From NCBI RefSeq assembly GCF_001641695.1, contig NZ_LSEF01000010.1, forward strand, positions 2,673 through 57,532: a stretch of DNA of 54,860 nt. Reading direction: 5' to 3'. The first letter of the stretch is position 1, and every line of letters starts with the position of its first letter. The notes under the pieces were generated by a model that searched no databases, was not told the origin of the DNA, and saw only the letters and a list, made by a program, of their open reading frames with translations. The stretch comes from Bradyrhizobium neotropicale. GTDB lineage: Bacteria; Pseudomonadota; Alphaproteobacteria; Rhizobiales; Xanthobacteraceae. The translations under genes and the position numbers were made by a program. Of this stretch, positions 28,648-36,855 are shown one piece after another.

Positions 28648-29265
28648 GTGAAGATGGCGTTGGCGAACAAGAAATTTCTTCCGGCCGCCGAGGAGCGTCG
28701 GCGATTCCAGCGGGTGAAAGTCCACCTGCTCGGCCGCTACATGCTGCCGGACCGCCGTGAATTCCCCTGCCAGGTGATCAACATGTCGCCGGGCGGGCTG
28801 GCGCTTTTGGCGCCCGGCATCGGTAATGTCGGCGACCGCGTGGTCGCCTATCTCGACCATATCGGCCGCGTCGAAGGCAAGATCACCCGGATTATCGACA
28901 ACGGCTTCGCCATGACGATCGGGGCAACGCCCCGCAAGCGGGACAAGCTCGCCGCCCAGCTCACCTGGCTCGCCAACCGCGACATCCTCAACCTGCCGGA
29001 GGATCGCCGCCACGACCGTATCGTGCCGCGCAACCCGATCGCGGTGCTGACGCTCGAGGACGGCACCAAGATGACTTGCCGCATCATCGACCTCTCGCTG
29101 TCCGGTGCGGCCATCGCGGCGGAGAACCGGCCGTCGCTGAAATCGATGGTCATGCTCGGCCGCGTCCAGGGCCGCGTGGTGCGAAACCTCGAAGACGGCT
29201 TCGCGCTCGAATTCATCCACGAGCAGCCGGCCGAGACTCTCGAAGAGAGCGTTACCGCGCGGTAA
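28648..29265 (+). CDS. Tandem PilZ-domain protein
   Basis: The 205-residue protein starts at a GTG (VKMALANKKFLPAAEERRRF) with two PilZ domains. Domain 1 (about 15-100) has RRRFQRVKV and NMSPGG, and domain 2 (about 120-195) has RRHDRIVPR and DLSLSGA. The RxxxR and D/NxSxxG motifs bind c-di-GMP. Domain 1 has Asn in place of the usual Asp. Proteins with two PilZ domains act as c-di-GMP effectors on motility, polysaccharide or secretion. A terminator follows. Confidence 0.9.
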   Translation: MKMALANKKFLPAAEERRRFQRVKVHLLGRYMLPDRREFPCQVINMSPGGLALLAPGIGNVGDRVVAYLDHIGRVEGKITRIIDNGFAMTIGATPRKRDKLAAQLTWLANRDILNLPEDRRHDRIVPRNPIAVLTLEDGTKMTCRIIDLSLSGAAIAAENRPSLKSMVMLGRVQGRVVRNLEDGFALEFIHEQPAETLEESVTAR

Positions 29266-29303
29266 AGCGCAAACGCGACAAAACCCCTGCTTTTCCAGCC
29301 CCG

Positions 29304-29337
29304 AAGGCGGCCTTCGCAATGCGAACGCCGCCTTTTT
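29304..29337 (+). terminator. Rho-independent terminator after the PilZ gene
   Basis: AAGGCGG (29304-29310) pairs with CCGCCTT (29328-29334), and the second arm runs straight into a T5 tract. It lies 39 bp past the PilZ stop. The remaining sequence to 29596 is AT-rich, holds the promoter of the next gene and contains no further gene. Confidence 0.7.
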
Positions 29338-29463
29338 CGCGTGAGGTGTTGGTGGTTTTGGCGGTTAACGCGCGGACGCCGTACGCGCGGAAACGGCAGT
29401 TCCACCGGTGATTCCGCGTTAATGCGTACAATTTGAATCAATAGCAGTCATTTCAAATTTTAC

Positions 29464-29495
29464 GCGAATTCTATTCAAGTATAGATCGAATTCGC
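29464..29495. promoter_or_regulatory. 8-bp inverted repeat upstream of the BTLCP gene
   Basis: GCGAATTC (29464-29471) and GAATTCGC (29488-29495) are perfect inverted arms 16 bp apart in an AT-rich patch about 100 bp before the protease gene. The spacing suits a dimeric regulator's operator. Confidence 0.4.
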
Positions 29496-29596
29496 TGTGC
29501 GTTTTACTTGTATTCGTCTCGACTTGACTTGGCTGACTTAGCGCCAACTCAAAAGCTCCGTGCGAAATGTGGTCCCAACAAGAAACGGGGGCCACG

Positions 29597-30223
29597 ATGT
29601 TCGACTTCAAGGGACAGGGGAAAGGGCTGGCGATCGCCGCCATGCTCTTCGGGATCAGCGCGACAGTGCAGGCCGGTGAAAGCCGCCTGCTCTACGCGAG
29701 CCTCGGCGACACCACGCGTGCGCCGATCGGCTGGGTCGAGTTCTGTGCAGAGAATACTGCCCAATGCCAGGGCGGGCCGACACAGCCGCGCGACATCGTG
29801 ATGTCGCAGTCGGCATGGCGCGACCTCGTCAAGGTCAATCGGTGGGTCAACGAGACCATCAAGCCTTTGACCGACCAGGAGCACTGGGGCGTGATCGAGA
29901 AGTGGTCGCTGCCGACGGACGGTTACGGCGACTGTGAAGATTACGTGCTGTTGAAGCGCAAGATGCTGATCGATGCCGGATGGCCGCGAGAGGCCCTGCT
30001 CATCACCGTCGTGCGCGACAAGAAGGGCGAAGGACACGCGGTGCTGACGGTGAAGACCGACAAGGGCGAGTTCGTTCTCGACAATCAGAACGAGAACGTC
30101 GTGGCCTGGACGGAGACCGGCTACCGCTTCGTCAAGCGCCAGTCGCAGAGCGATCCCAACGTCTGGGTCTCGCTCGGCGATACCAAGCCGGCGGTCTCCA
30201 CCGCCAGCGCAAGAGATCAGTAG
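29597..30223 (+). CDS. BTLCP transglutaminase-like cysteine protease
   Basis: The 208-residue protein (MFDFKGQGKGLAIAAMLFGI) has an N-terminal export signal ending near AGES. The bacterial transglutaminase-like cysteine proteinase domain follows, with the triad in YGDCEDYVLLKR (Cys), GEGHAVLTV (His) and FVLDNQNENVV (Asp). The best-known member, LapG, is a periplasmic protease that cuts a surface adhesin when c-di-GMP is low. Whether this protein does so is inference; no LapD-like partner or adhesin is in the window. A ribosome-site-like GGGGG precedes the ATG. Confidence 0.88.
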   Translation: MFDFKGQGKGLAIAAMLFGISATVQAGESRLLYASLGDTTRAPIGWVEFCAENTAQCQGGPTQPRDIVMSQSAWRDLVKVNRWVNETIKPLTDQEHWGVIEKWSLPTDGYGDCEDYVLLKRKMLIDAGWPREALLITVVRDKKGEGHAVLTVKTDKGEFVLDNQNENVVAWTETGYRFVKRQSQSDPNVWVSLGDTKPAVSTASARDQ

Positions 30224-30340
30224 TTACGAGAGGACGAGTTACGCGACCCGGTCACATCCCCACCCCTCCCCGTCCCAGACCGGTTCGCGCGCGGCCAGCC
30301 ATCCCCCAATGGCTGGCCGCAACTTTTTTGAGGCGAGCGA

Positions 30341-32122
30341 TCACGCCTGCCGGCCTTGCCGCAACCAAGGCACGCGCGCCGCAGTGAAATCCTGCCACGT
30401 GCCGCGCAAGGACGGAGCGACGCCGACCGCCGCGCGCGCCTGCCAGCCGGCGATCGCGGCCGCGGCGGTGGCGCTGTCGGGCGTCTCGGCACCAACACCG
30501 TTGAGCAACGTTGCCGTGACCGCCATGTCGTTGAAGGCGCCGAGTTCCTCCTGCAAAGCAGCCAATCTGCGCGAGAAGCGTCGCGTCGACTTGCGATCTT
30601 CGAATAGCGGTAGCAGGAACTCGCTGAGATAGCGCAGCCTCTTCGTCGCCAGCCGCAAGCGGTGGAGCTGTTCCGCATCGCGCGACTTGAAGCGCCGACC
30701 GCGCTTGAGCACCTTCGCATACTGCTCCGACAGGATGCGCTCCGCAAAGTTGACGGCGGGCTCGGCAAGGCGGCCGAGATCTTCGGCGGCGATGTCGTTG
30801 CGCCAGCCGCGCGCCTCGATCCAGCCACCGAGGCTGATCACGAAGTTCGCGCATCGGCGGTCACCGAGCGCCTGATGTGCCGTACGATAGCCGTCCGACT
30901 GGCGCCTGGCGGCGACCTGTTCCAGCGCATCGAAGCCGGCAACCATGGGACAGGCCTTCGCAATCGTCGGCAACGTCTGCAGCTGGAACACATCCCAGTC
31001 GCGCGCAGCGGACATATTCTGCGCCAGCCATTTTACCTCGGATCGCAGCGCATCGAGGTTGCTGAGCGAACCCACCGATCGCATCAGGTCCAGCGCCGAT
31101 CGAAGACGGCGCAGCGAGACGCGAAGCTGATGAACGCCCTCGGGATTGCGACCGTCCTCGGCCGCCGGCAGCGACTGAACGAGATGATGGAAGCAGGATC
31201 GCAGGATCGCCGCGAAGGCCTCGTCGAGGGCAACTGCCGAATCGAGGCGAAATTTTTGCGGTCGCTTTGCCGATGGCGGCGTGCCGGCAGCAAGATCGAA
31301 GCCGCGCGCCGATTTGCTGCGGATCGACGGCTTCACTGCGCCATGCTCGGCGAGCCGCAGCGCAATCTCATAGATCGTGCTCGGGCTGCCGCTCTTGAGC
31401 TCCAGCTCGATCTCGCTCACCGGCATCGATCGATCGCCCGCCTTCAGCAGCCCCTGATCAAAGGCGACCTCGACCGTCCCGGACGGCAGGTCGATGATGC
31501 GCGCGTGGCGATGGATATCGGTCGTGAAGACGGCTTCGAGCGATTGCGCTTCGAGACCATCGCGAAGCTTGGCCGGGATGAAAGGCATCGCCAACCCAAG
31601 ATCGGGCGCCATCGACGGGACGCTTGCCTCCCACTCGCCGCGGCGAAGGGGATCGTCCGCGGCGTCGGTCTTCACCGTCTGCACGAAGCGCGCGCCAGTT
31701 TGTCGAACGCGCAAGCTCAACCCGCCACGTCGAAGCGTGCGCTCCGGCGTATCGTAGTAGACGGACTTCAGATGTTTGCGCGCGCCCTTGTTGCGCGCAT
31801 TGCCCGCGATGATCGGCGCCGCATTGAAATGCGCCATGCGGTCGGCATCGACGAGCAGCTTGAGCTCGATTTCACCCGCAGATTGCGCGGCACCGTTCGG
31901 CAGAGGCCGCTCCGGCGTGGCCGGCTCGCTGCGAGGCGGCGCTTCATGATGCGCAACGTCTTCGGTCAGCGTCGGCGCAGCACCGGGCTCCGCGAGTTGT
32001 TGACTGGAGGCGGCGGCGGATTGCTCCGCCCTCTTGTTGTCCTGCGAGACAGGACTCCCATCCGGCCCGTTCGGAGTCTTGCGGGCTGACGTTGCGTCGC
32101 GTTTTAACATTTCCGGTGACAT
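30341..32122 (-). CDS. CYTH-CHAD fusion protein (inorganic triphosphatase-like)
   Basis: The 593-residue protein starts at the ATG at 32122 (MSPEMLKRDATSARK). A low-complexity, Ala/Pro-rich first 85 residues is followed by a CYTH domain with the EIELKL signature and SVYYDTPERTLRRGGLSLRV. A CHAD domain begins near 310, with GVHQLRVSLRRLRSALDL and LHRLRLATKRLRYLSEFL as its two His/Arg/Lys-rich repeats. CYTH domains hydrolyse triphosphates and CHAD domains bind polyphosphate, so a role in polyphosphate or triphosphate metabolism is likely. The frame is open upstream to 32212 without support. Confidence 0.92.
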   Translation of the reverse strand: MSPEMLKRDATSARKTPNGPDGSPVSQDNKRAEQSAAASSQQLAEPGAAPTLTEDVAHHEAPPRSEPATPERPLPNGAAQSAGEIELKLLVDADRMAHFNAAPIIAGNARNKGARKHLKSVYYDTPERTLRRGGLSLRVRQTGARFVQTVKTDAADDPLRRGEWEASVPSMAPDLGLAMPFIPAKLRDGLEAQSLEAVFTTDIHRHARIIDLPSGTVEVAFDQGLLKAGDRSMPVSEIELELKSGSPSTIYEIALRLAEHGAVKPSIRSKSARGFDLAAGTPPSAKRPQKFRLDSAVALDEAFAAILRSCFHHLVQSLPAAEDGRNPEGVHQLRVSLRRLRSALDLMRSVGSLSNLDALRSEVKWLAQNMSAARDWDVFQLQTLPTIAKACPMVAGFDALEQVAARRQSDGYRTAHQALGDRRCANFVISLGGWIEARGWRNDIAAEDLGRLAEPAVNFAERILSEQYAKVLKRGRRFKSRDAEQLHRLRLATKRLRYLSEFLLPLFEDRKSTRRFSRRLAALQEELGAFNDMAVTATLLNGVGAETPDSATAAAAIAGWQARAAVGVAPSLRGTWQDFTAARVPWLRQGRQA

Positions 32123-32304
32123 GACGATTCTATGACAGTTCGGCAACATATACCGGTCGCAGGGCGCGAGGAAAGCGGGATCAGGAAAGCTCTCGAAAAT
32201 CTGTCTCGCCAAGTGAATTCATTTGCGGCTCAGCGTCGCAAGTGATTGAATTGTCAGCAATCCGGTCACTTCAACGGAGATGAATTCGTCAGCGAGCTTG
32301 ACTC

Positions 32305-32463
32305 ATGCTAGCGGAAAAATTCTTCCTGGTCCTGGAGACCCTGAGAAGTCACGCATCCGACGACAGGCCAGAGATTGTGAAAAGCCCTCCGAAGCCTATC
32401 GCAGTCCCTGATGTTGCAACCATTTCGCGGCCCGAAAAGCCGGTAGCGGAACAGCGGGACTAG
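32305..32463 (+). CDS. Small conserved-looking protein (52 aa)
   Basis: An ATG at 32305 opens 52 codons, with GCGAG upstream. The product starts MLAEKFFLVLETLRSHASDD and continues with a Pro/Val-rich tail ending PVAEQRD. The MLAEKFFLVLETL start recalls short proteins that occur many times in Bradyrhizobium-type genomes, ending in a VPVKLP-like tail; this is memory, not a search. It is divergent from the CYTH-CHAD gene across 182 bp. The function is unknown. Confidence 0.6.
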   Translation: MLAEKFFLVLETLRSHASDDRPEIVKSPPKPIAVPDVATISRPEKPVAEQRD

Positions 32464-32737
32464 GCTGTAAACCCATAAACGCGCCGGGCTGACGGCTTGT
32501 CAGAGTCCGCTGTGCCCCCCGACTCTGTTGAAAAGTCGTCTGCGGTGTTGGGACCAATTATTTAAGGGCCGCTGATGCACTTGGTGTCTTGGGACGTAGG
32601 GAACCACTCCGACTTGAGTGGGGATTCATCCGGCTGCCTTTCCGCGTCCGTCGAAGCGACAACAATCTCGGCCAACAGCGCCGCGTCCTGAACCTTCGAG
32701 ACGTGGTCATCGCGCTCAGCTGGCTGGGCCAGGGCGA
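32464..32737. other. Gene-poor junction segment
   Basis: No gene can be supported here. GACTCTGTTGAAAAGTCGTC near 32519 resembles the end of some insertion sequences. An open frame without an ATG ends at 32740 with DVVIALSWLGQGD and could be the tail of a lost gene; an overlapping 38-codon frame starts at 32575. It marks the edge of the accessory-looking block that follows. Confidence 0.3.
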
Positions 32738-33448
32738 CTAAGTCGCCGCCGATTGGGAGGAAGCCCCGAAGACCGGGACCACGCCGCCCCGGCTCACCTT
32801 GTTTTCGGGTGAGGCGAGGAAGAGGATCGTCGCCGCCACCTCCTCCACCTTGGGCCAGGCGTCGAAATTGGCCTTGGGCATGTCGCGCCGGTTGGTGGGG
32901 GTATCCATGATCGAGGGCGCCACGGCGTTCACCAGGATTCCCTCTCCCGCCAGCTCCTCGCCCAGCGCTGCGGTGAGCGCGGCGACGCCGGCCTTGGCGG
33001 CAGTAGAGGCGCTTATATTCGCCCCGGTGCGCGGCTCCAGGGCCTGGCGCGCCGCCACGTTGACGATACGCCCGCCGGCCCTCCCCCGGCGCATCGCCGC
33101 CACCGCTTCGCGGCAGCAGAGGAAGCAGCTCACGAGATTGTCGTCGATCAGCCGACGCAGCAGTTCCCCGCTGGTATCGGTCAGCGGGGCGAATGCGAAG
33201 CCGCCGGCGATATGGATCGAGGCCCAGAGCGCCGGAAGCCCGCCATAGAGCTTCGCCACCGCCGCCTCATCCGCCAGGCTCGGCACGGGGATCAGGCTCA
33301 GCAGCCCGCTGGGAAGGCCTTCCTTCTCCCGCTCCTGCCGATAGGGCACATGGCAATGGGCGCCCGCCGCCAGCAATGCGCCCACCACCGCGCGCCCCAG
33401 GGCGCCAGTGCCGCCGGTTACCACCACGTGACGATCGCGAAAATCCAT
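32738..33448 (-). CDS. Short-chain dehydrogenase-like protein with altered active site
   Basis: The 236-residue Rossmann-fold SDR protein has the coenzyme motif VVVTGGTGALGRAV. Asn104 (DDNLVS) and Lys152 of the catalytic set are kept. The catalytic Tyr position (four before Lys152) is Ser148 (SASTAAK), and the usual upstream catalytic Ser is Ala (IVNVAAR). Relatives I recall keep VAAR but have Tyr, so loss of Tyr is the real oddity. It may be inactive as a dehydrogenase or act as a binding protein. It starts at the ATG at 33448 behind GGGAGGGTCGA. Confidence 0.85.
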   Translation of the reverse strand: MDFRDRHVVVTGGTGALGRAVVGALLAAGAHCHVPYRQEREKEGLPSGLLSLIPVPSLADEAAVAKLYGGLPALWASIHIAGGFAFAPLTDTSGELLRRLIDDNLVSCFLCCREAVAAMRRGRAGGRIVNVAARQALEPRTGANISASTAAKAGVAALTAALGEELAGEGILVNAVAPSIMDTPTNRRDMPKANFDAWPKVEEVAATILFLASPENKVSRGGVVPVFGASSQSAAT

Positions 33449-33594
33449 TCGACCCTCCCGTTTCCTCTGCCTCGACCTGGCGGCGCTCGCCGCCGCTCAT
33501 CCTGCCGCCCGCCTGCGGTCCTTCTGCCGTCATTCTCTCCCTCTCGCGCCCACGGGCCCGCCCGCTTTAGGACCTTCGGTTGGCGGATACGGGA

Positions 33595-34347
33595 TCAGGC
33601 TTTTGCCTGTGAGCGGCGGAGCCATTCGTCCAGACCAATGCGCCCGAGGCGCGCCTCGCCCAGCGGCACCAGCGATTTCTCCTCGACCCGGCCACCGAAG
33701 TATCGAGCCTCGGGGTCGCTCACGACCACACGCGGATCACCGATCGCCCTCAGATAGCGGGCAACAATTTCGTTGAACGGTGCTCGTTCCGGGCCCGCGA
33801 TCTCGACGATGCCGTTTCGCGGCGCCGCGAGCGCGACTTCGGCGACGTTGGCAGCAACATCGTCCGACGCGATGGGCTGGAACAGGCCGGGCGAAAGCCT
33901 GACCACGTTTCCATCCGCACTTGAAGCGGCGATGCCGCCGAGGAATTCCATGAACTGGGTCGAGCGGATGATGGTGTAGGGGATGCCGGAGGGCGCGATC
34001 AGTTTCTCCTGGGCGACCTTGGCACGGAAGTAACCATTGTCGCTCCGGTCGGTTCCGACGATGGATAGCGCGACATGGTGCCGGACGCCGGCTGCGGCCT
34101 CCGCCGCAAGAAGGTTGCGCCCGGAAGTCTCGAAAAATTCCAGCACCGCCTTGTCTTCCCATGAGGGCGCGTTGGCCAGGTCGATCACCACCTCCGCGCC
34201 GGCCAGGGCCTCCTTGAGTCCCTCGCCGGTGATGGTGTTGACGCCGGTATTGGGCGAAGCGGCGACGACCTCGTGGCCGCCCTGGCGCAGAATGGCGACG
34301 GTCTTCGAGCCGATCAGGCCGGTGCCGCCGATTACGACGATCTTCAT
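33595..34347 (-). CDS. NmrA/NAD(P)-binding SDR-like protein
   Basis: The 250-residue protein begins MKIVVIGGTGLIGSKTVAIL, an atypical-SDR nucleotide motif (GGTGxxG). The centre has VALSIVGTDRSDNGYFRAKV, with a YxxxK (Tyr, Lys) in the catalytic position, and PYTIIRSTQFMEFLGG is typical of the NmrA/NAD(P)H-binding group. These act as redox sensors or small-molecule reductases. A GGGAGA site precedes the ATG at 34347. It lies 146 bp downstream of the previous SDR and may be unrelated functionally. Confidence 0.88.
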   Translation of the reverse strand: MKIVVIGGTGLIGSKTVAILRQGGHEVVAASPNTGVNTITGEGLKEALAGAEVVIDLANAPSWEDKAVLEFFETSGRNLLAAEAAAGVRHHVALSIVGTDRSDNGYFRAKVAQEKLIAPSGIPYTIIRSTQFMEFLGGIAASSADGNVVRLSPGLFQPIASDDVAANVAEVALAAPRNGIVEIAGPERAPFNEIVARYLRAIGDPRVVVSDPEARYFGGRVEEKSLVPLGEARLGRIGLDEWLRRSQAKA

Positions 34348-34452
34348 GTGATGTCTCCCGAGTTCAGTCCGGCGACGTGCCGGACATTTGTTATCGGTTC
34401 AGACTGGCGCAGAAACGGACATGGCATCACAGCATGAGCCGGCCGTCTCCTT

Positions 34453-35190
34453 TCAGCGCAAGTAGTCGTGCACGACCTTGCCCAGGCCGAGGGTCAGATC
34501 GGCGATAATGTGGACGCCCGACAAGACCTCGAGCACTGGCAGTTCGGCCACCGGTGCCAGCGCATGCGCGTGGAGGTCGAGCGCGGCCGGGCCGGTCCAG
34601 GCGCCTTTGACAGTAATGTCCTCGAGATAGTACTCGACGAGTTCGCAGATGCGCGGTGTGCCGTCGACATGTGGAATGATCTTGAGGAGGAAGTTCGGCG
34701 CCGCGAGCGATGCCTTCACCGCCGCCAAATCCGAAGTCTTGTGCTTGTAGCCCATTGACCCGGTGGCGATGCGCACCGGGCCGTAGTCGAGCGTGCCGAC
34801 AAGCGTGTCGATCTCGATGTGTAGCGTAGGATCGGCGAGCTTCTTGGGGAAGCCCCAGAGCTCGCGGCCGCCGGCGATCGGCCCTTCGTCGTTGAGGAAC
34901 ATGCAGTGCGAATAGCCGCCCTGGCGGCCGCGGAACGTGACCGGAATGACCTGGCCCGTCTCGGTGTAGTCGCCGAAGCCGGTCGAATCCGGCATGCGGA
35001 TGAACTCGTATTTGACTATGTCGCCGTCCGACACGAGCGGCTCCGGCACCAGCGCGCGCAGCCTCTCCGGATCGGTGCGGTAGGTGATGATCAGATACTC
35101 GCGATTGATGAAGCGATAGGGCCCCGGCGGATAGGCCGGGCTCGTCAATGGCATCGCAAACGCTCGCTCGCGAATTTCGTTTTCTCTCAT
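34453..35190 (-). CDS. adc: Acetoacetate decarboxylase
   Basis: The 245-residue enzyme converts acetoacetate to acetone and CO2. It starts at the ATG at 35190 ([20 protein letters not shown]) behind AGGGAGA. The signature [13 protein letters not shown] carries the adjacent Lys116-Lys117 that correspond to the Schiff-base pair of clostridial enzymes (Lys115-116). The domain fills the whole length. It follows a patatin gene by 74 bp on the same strand, so the two form an operon, probably in the PHB/ketone-body pathway. Confidence 0.93.
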   Translation of the reverse strand: MRENEIRERAFAMPLTSPAYPPGPYRFINREYLIITYRTDPERLRALVPEPLVSDGDIVKYEFIRMPDSTGFGDYTETGQVIPVTFRGRQGGYSHCMFLNDEGPIAGGRELWGFPKKLADPTLHIEIDTLVGTLDYGPVRIATGSMGYKHKTSDLAAVKASLAAPNFLLKIIPHVDGTPRICELVEYYLEDITVKGAWTGPAALDLHAHALAPVAELPVLEVLSGVHIIADLTLGLGKVVHDYLR

Positions 35191-35264
35191 CGCTGAATCT
35201 CCCTGATATAGGTGTGTCGAAAAATAGGTGCGTCGAAGGGGGGCCGCGTCTCGCGGCCCGCGGC

Positions 35265-36545
35265 TCAATCGCGATCACCGGCAAAGTCGAAGATGGTGAG
35301 TTCCTGGCCATTGCCGGCGCGCTCGAGCACCTCGGGATGGCGCAGCGTGCGAATGGTGTCGTGGTAGCCGGAGCGCCAATGCTCCCCCATGGATACCCGG
35401 GAGAATTCATAGTCTTTCGAGTCGCCTTCGTAGCCTCTCGGTCGATAGATGAGGTGCACGAGGTTGTAGGCGTGGCGTTGCGCGCGCGAGGTCAGGAACT
35501 TGGCTTCCTCGCTTTGCTTGAACTCGTCCGGCAGCTGGTCCAGGAGCGTGGCGACGGAGTATTCCAACTTGTGCAGCAGCTTGATGAAATTCGTGAAGGC
35601 GCGGGTGCGGCTCGAGTATTGGATCTCCTTCTGACGGGTCGCGACTTCCGCGAGGTTGCGCGGGAAATCGCCGCGTGCGCTCCAGAGATCGACCTGAAAC
35701 ACGAGCGCGTCAGGCATCCGCTGGCCCGTCACGCGCGTGTTCGTCACAAGCCACTGGAGCGGCGTGTTCGAGACGAGGCCGCCATCCCAATAGTGCTCGC
35801 CCTCGATCTCGATGGCTGGGAAGCCGGGCGGCAGCGCGCCGCTGGCCATCACATGCTCGGGGCCGATCACCTGCGTCGTGGGGTCGAAATAGACCAGGTT
35901 GCCGCTGCGCACATTCACCGCGCCGAGGCTGAGACGCGTGTCACAATTGTTGGAGTTGACGCGGTCGAAGTCGACGAAGCGCTCGAGCGTGGCTTTCAGC
36001 GGCCGCGTGTCATAGTAGCTCGTCGCCTCGATTGTACCGGGCGGATGAAACCACGGATTGGGGAGTCGCGGCCTGAAGAAGCCCGGCGTTCCGGCGCAGG
36101 CAACCGTGGCCGCGCTCACTTGATTGGCGAGCGAGCGCGCAGCCTCGCCCCGTTCAAAGAGGCCGATGACGTCGGCGTCGAAGCCCATGGCAGGGGCGGT
36201 GATTTCCTCCCAGAATTCGCGCAGCCTGTCGACGCGCCTCTCGGGCGCATTGCCGGCGATGATGGCGGCGTTGATGGCGCCGATCGAAATGCCGACGACC
36301 CAGTCGGGATGAAGTCCGGTCTCGGCCAAGGCCTCATAAACGCCCGCCTGGTAGGCGCCGAGCGCGCCGCCCCCCTGCAGCAGCAGCACGACGCGATCGA
36401 AAGGGAGCCCCGCGCGCAGGTTCCGGCCCTTACTCGTTGCGCCCGGTTTCGGGACGAGCGGTTTTTTCGCAAGCGGCGTGTCGGGCACGCCCTGATCGCG
36501 CAGCGCTATCGTCGGCATGCTCTCCGAGATCGTGCTCTTGGCCAT
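35265..36545 (-). CDS. Patatin-like phospholipase (with DUF3734-type tail)
   Basis: The 426-residue protein starts at the ATG at 36545 ([20 protein letters not shown]) with GAGGGAGG upstream. The patatin domain (about 48-255) shows [20 protein letters not shown], the nucleophile motif [10 protein letters not shown] and the Asp in [11 protein letters not shown]. The last 130 residues ([40 protein letters not shown]) match DUF3734, typical of PHB-related patatins in alphaproteobacteria. It likely hydrolyses lipid esters or polyester. Its coupling with adc suggests a storage or ketone-body link; that is inference. Confidence 0.9.
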   Translation of the reverse strand: MAKSTISESMPTIALRDQGVPDTPLAKKPLVPKPGATSKGRNLRAGLPFDRVVLLLQGGGALGAYQAGVYEALAETGLHPDWVVGISIGAINAAIIAGNAPERRVDRLREFWEEITAPAMGFDADVIGLFERGEAARSLANQVSAATVACAGTPGFFRPRLPNPWFHPPGTIEATSYYDTRPLKATLERFVDFDRVNSNNCDTRLSLGAVNVRSGNLVYFDPTTQVIGPEHVMASGALPPGFPAIEIEGEHYWDGGLVSNTPLQWLVTNTRVTGQRMPDALVFQVDLWSARGDFPRNLAEVATRQKEIQYSSRTRAFTNFIKLLHKLEYSVATLLDQLPDEFKQSEEAKFLTSRAQRHAYNLVHLIYRPRGYEGDSKDYEFSRVSMGEHWRSGYHDTIRTLRHPEVLERAGNGQELTIFDFAGDRD

Positions 36546-36716
36546 GTTGCCCCTCCCTCGTCGATGACTGGAGATTCTTTGATGACCGGTGCGCCTTAAG
36601 TGGGGTTCGAAAAGTGGGTTCAAATGCTAATGAGAAGAAATTATCCGTTCGCCCCTTCGCACTCAACACCAGGATAACATCCGCGACGGCGTCGACCGGT
36701 CAGCCATACTTACAAG

Positions 36717-36800
36717 CTGGCAGCGAACTACCTAGCGTATGTCAAGCTCGCATCCATCCGCATTTGGCTACGTGCTAATGAGTCCGCGCCCTGGTCTAGT
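36717..36800 (+). mobile_element. 3' relic of an IS5-family transposase gene
   Basis: The frame reads LAANYLAYVKLASIRIWLRA then NESAPW. It closely matches the end of the intact IS5-family transposase at 52645 (LAANYLAFVQLASIRLWLRL then NESAS). No other part of the element remains; the rest of 36546-36855 contains no gene. It marks an old insertion beside the accessory block. Confidence 0.8.
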
Positions 36801-36855
36801 TTCAGCGCATCACACCTTCGCACGGCGTGCAGGATGCGAGCGGTGCACGCGTTCG

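Noticed and set aside
30662..32089. 475-codon plus-strand frame
   Set aside because: Antisense to the CYTH-CHAD gene, whose domains are clear; the product is Arg/His-rich noise.
35148..36599. 483-codon plus-strand frame
   Set aside because: Antisense to the patatin gene and lacks any motif.
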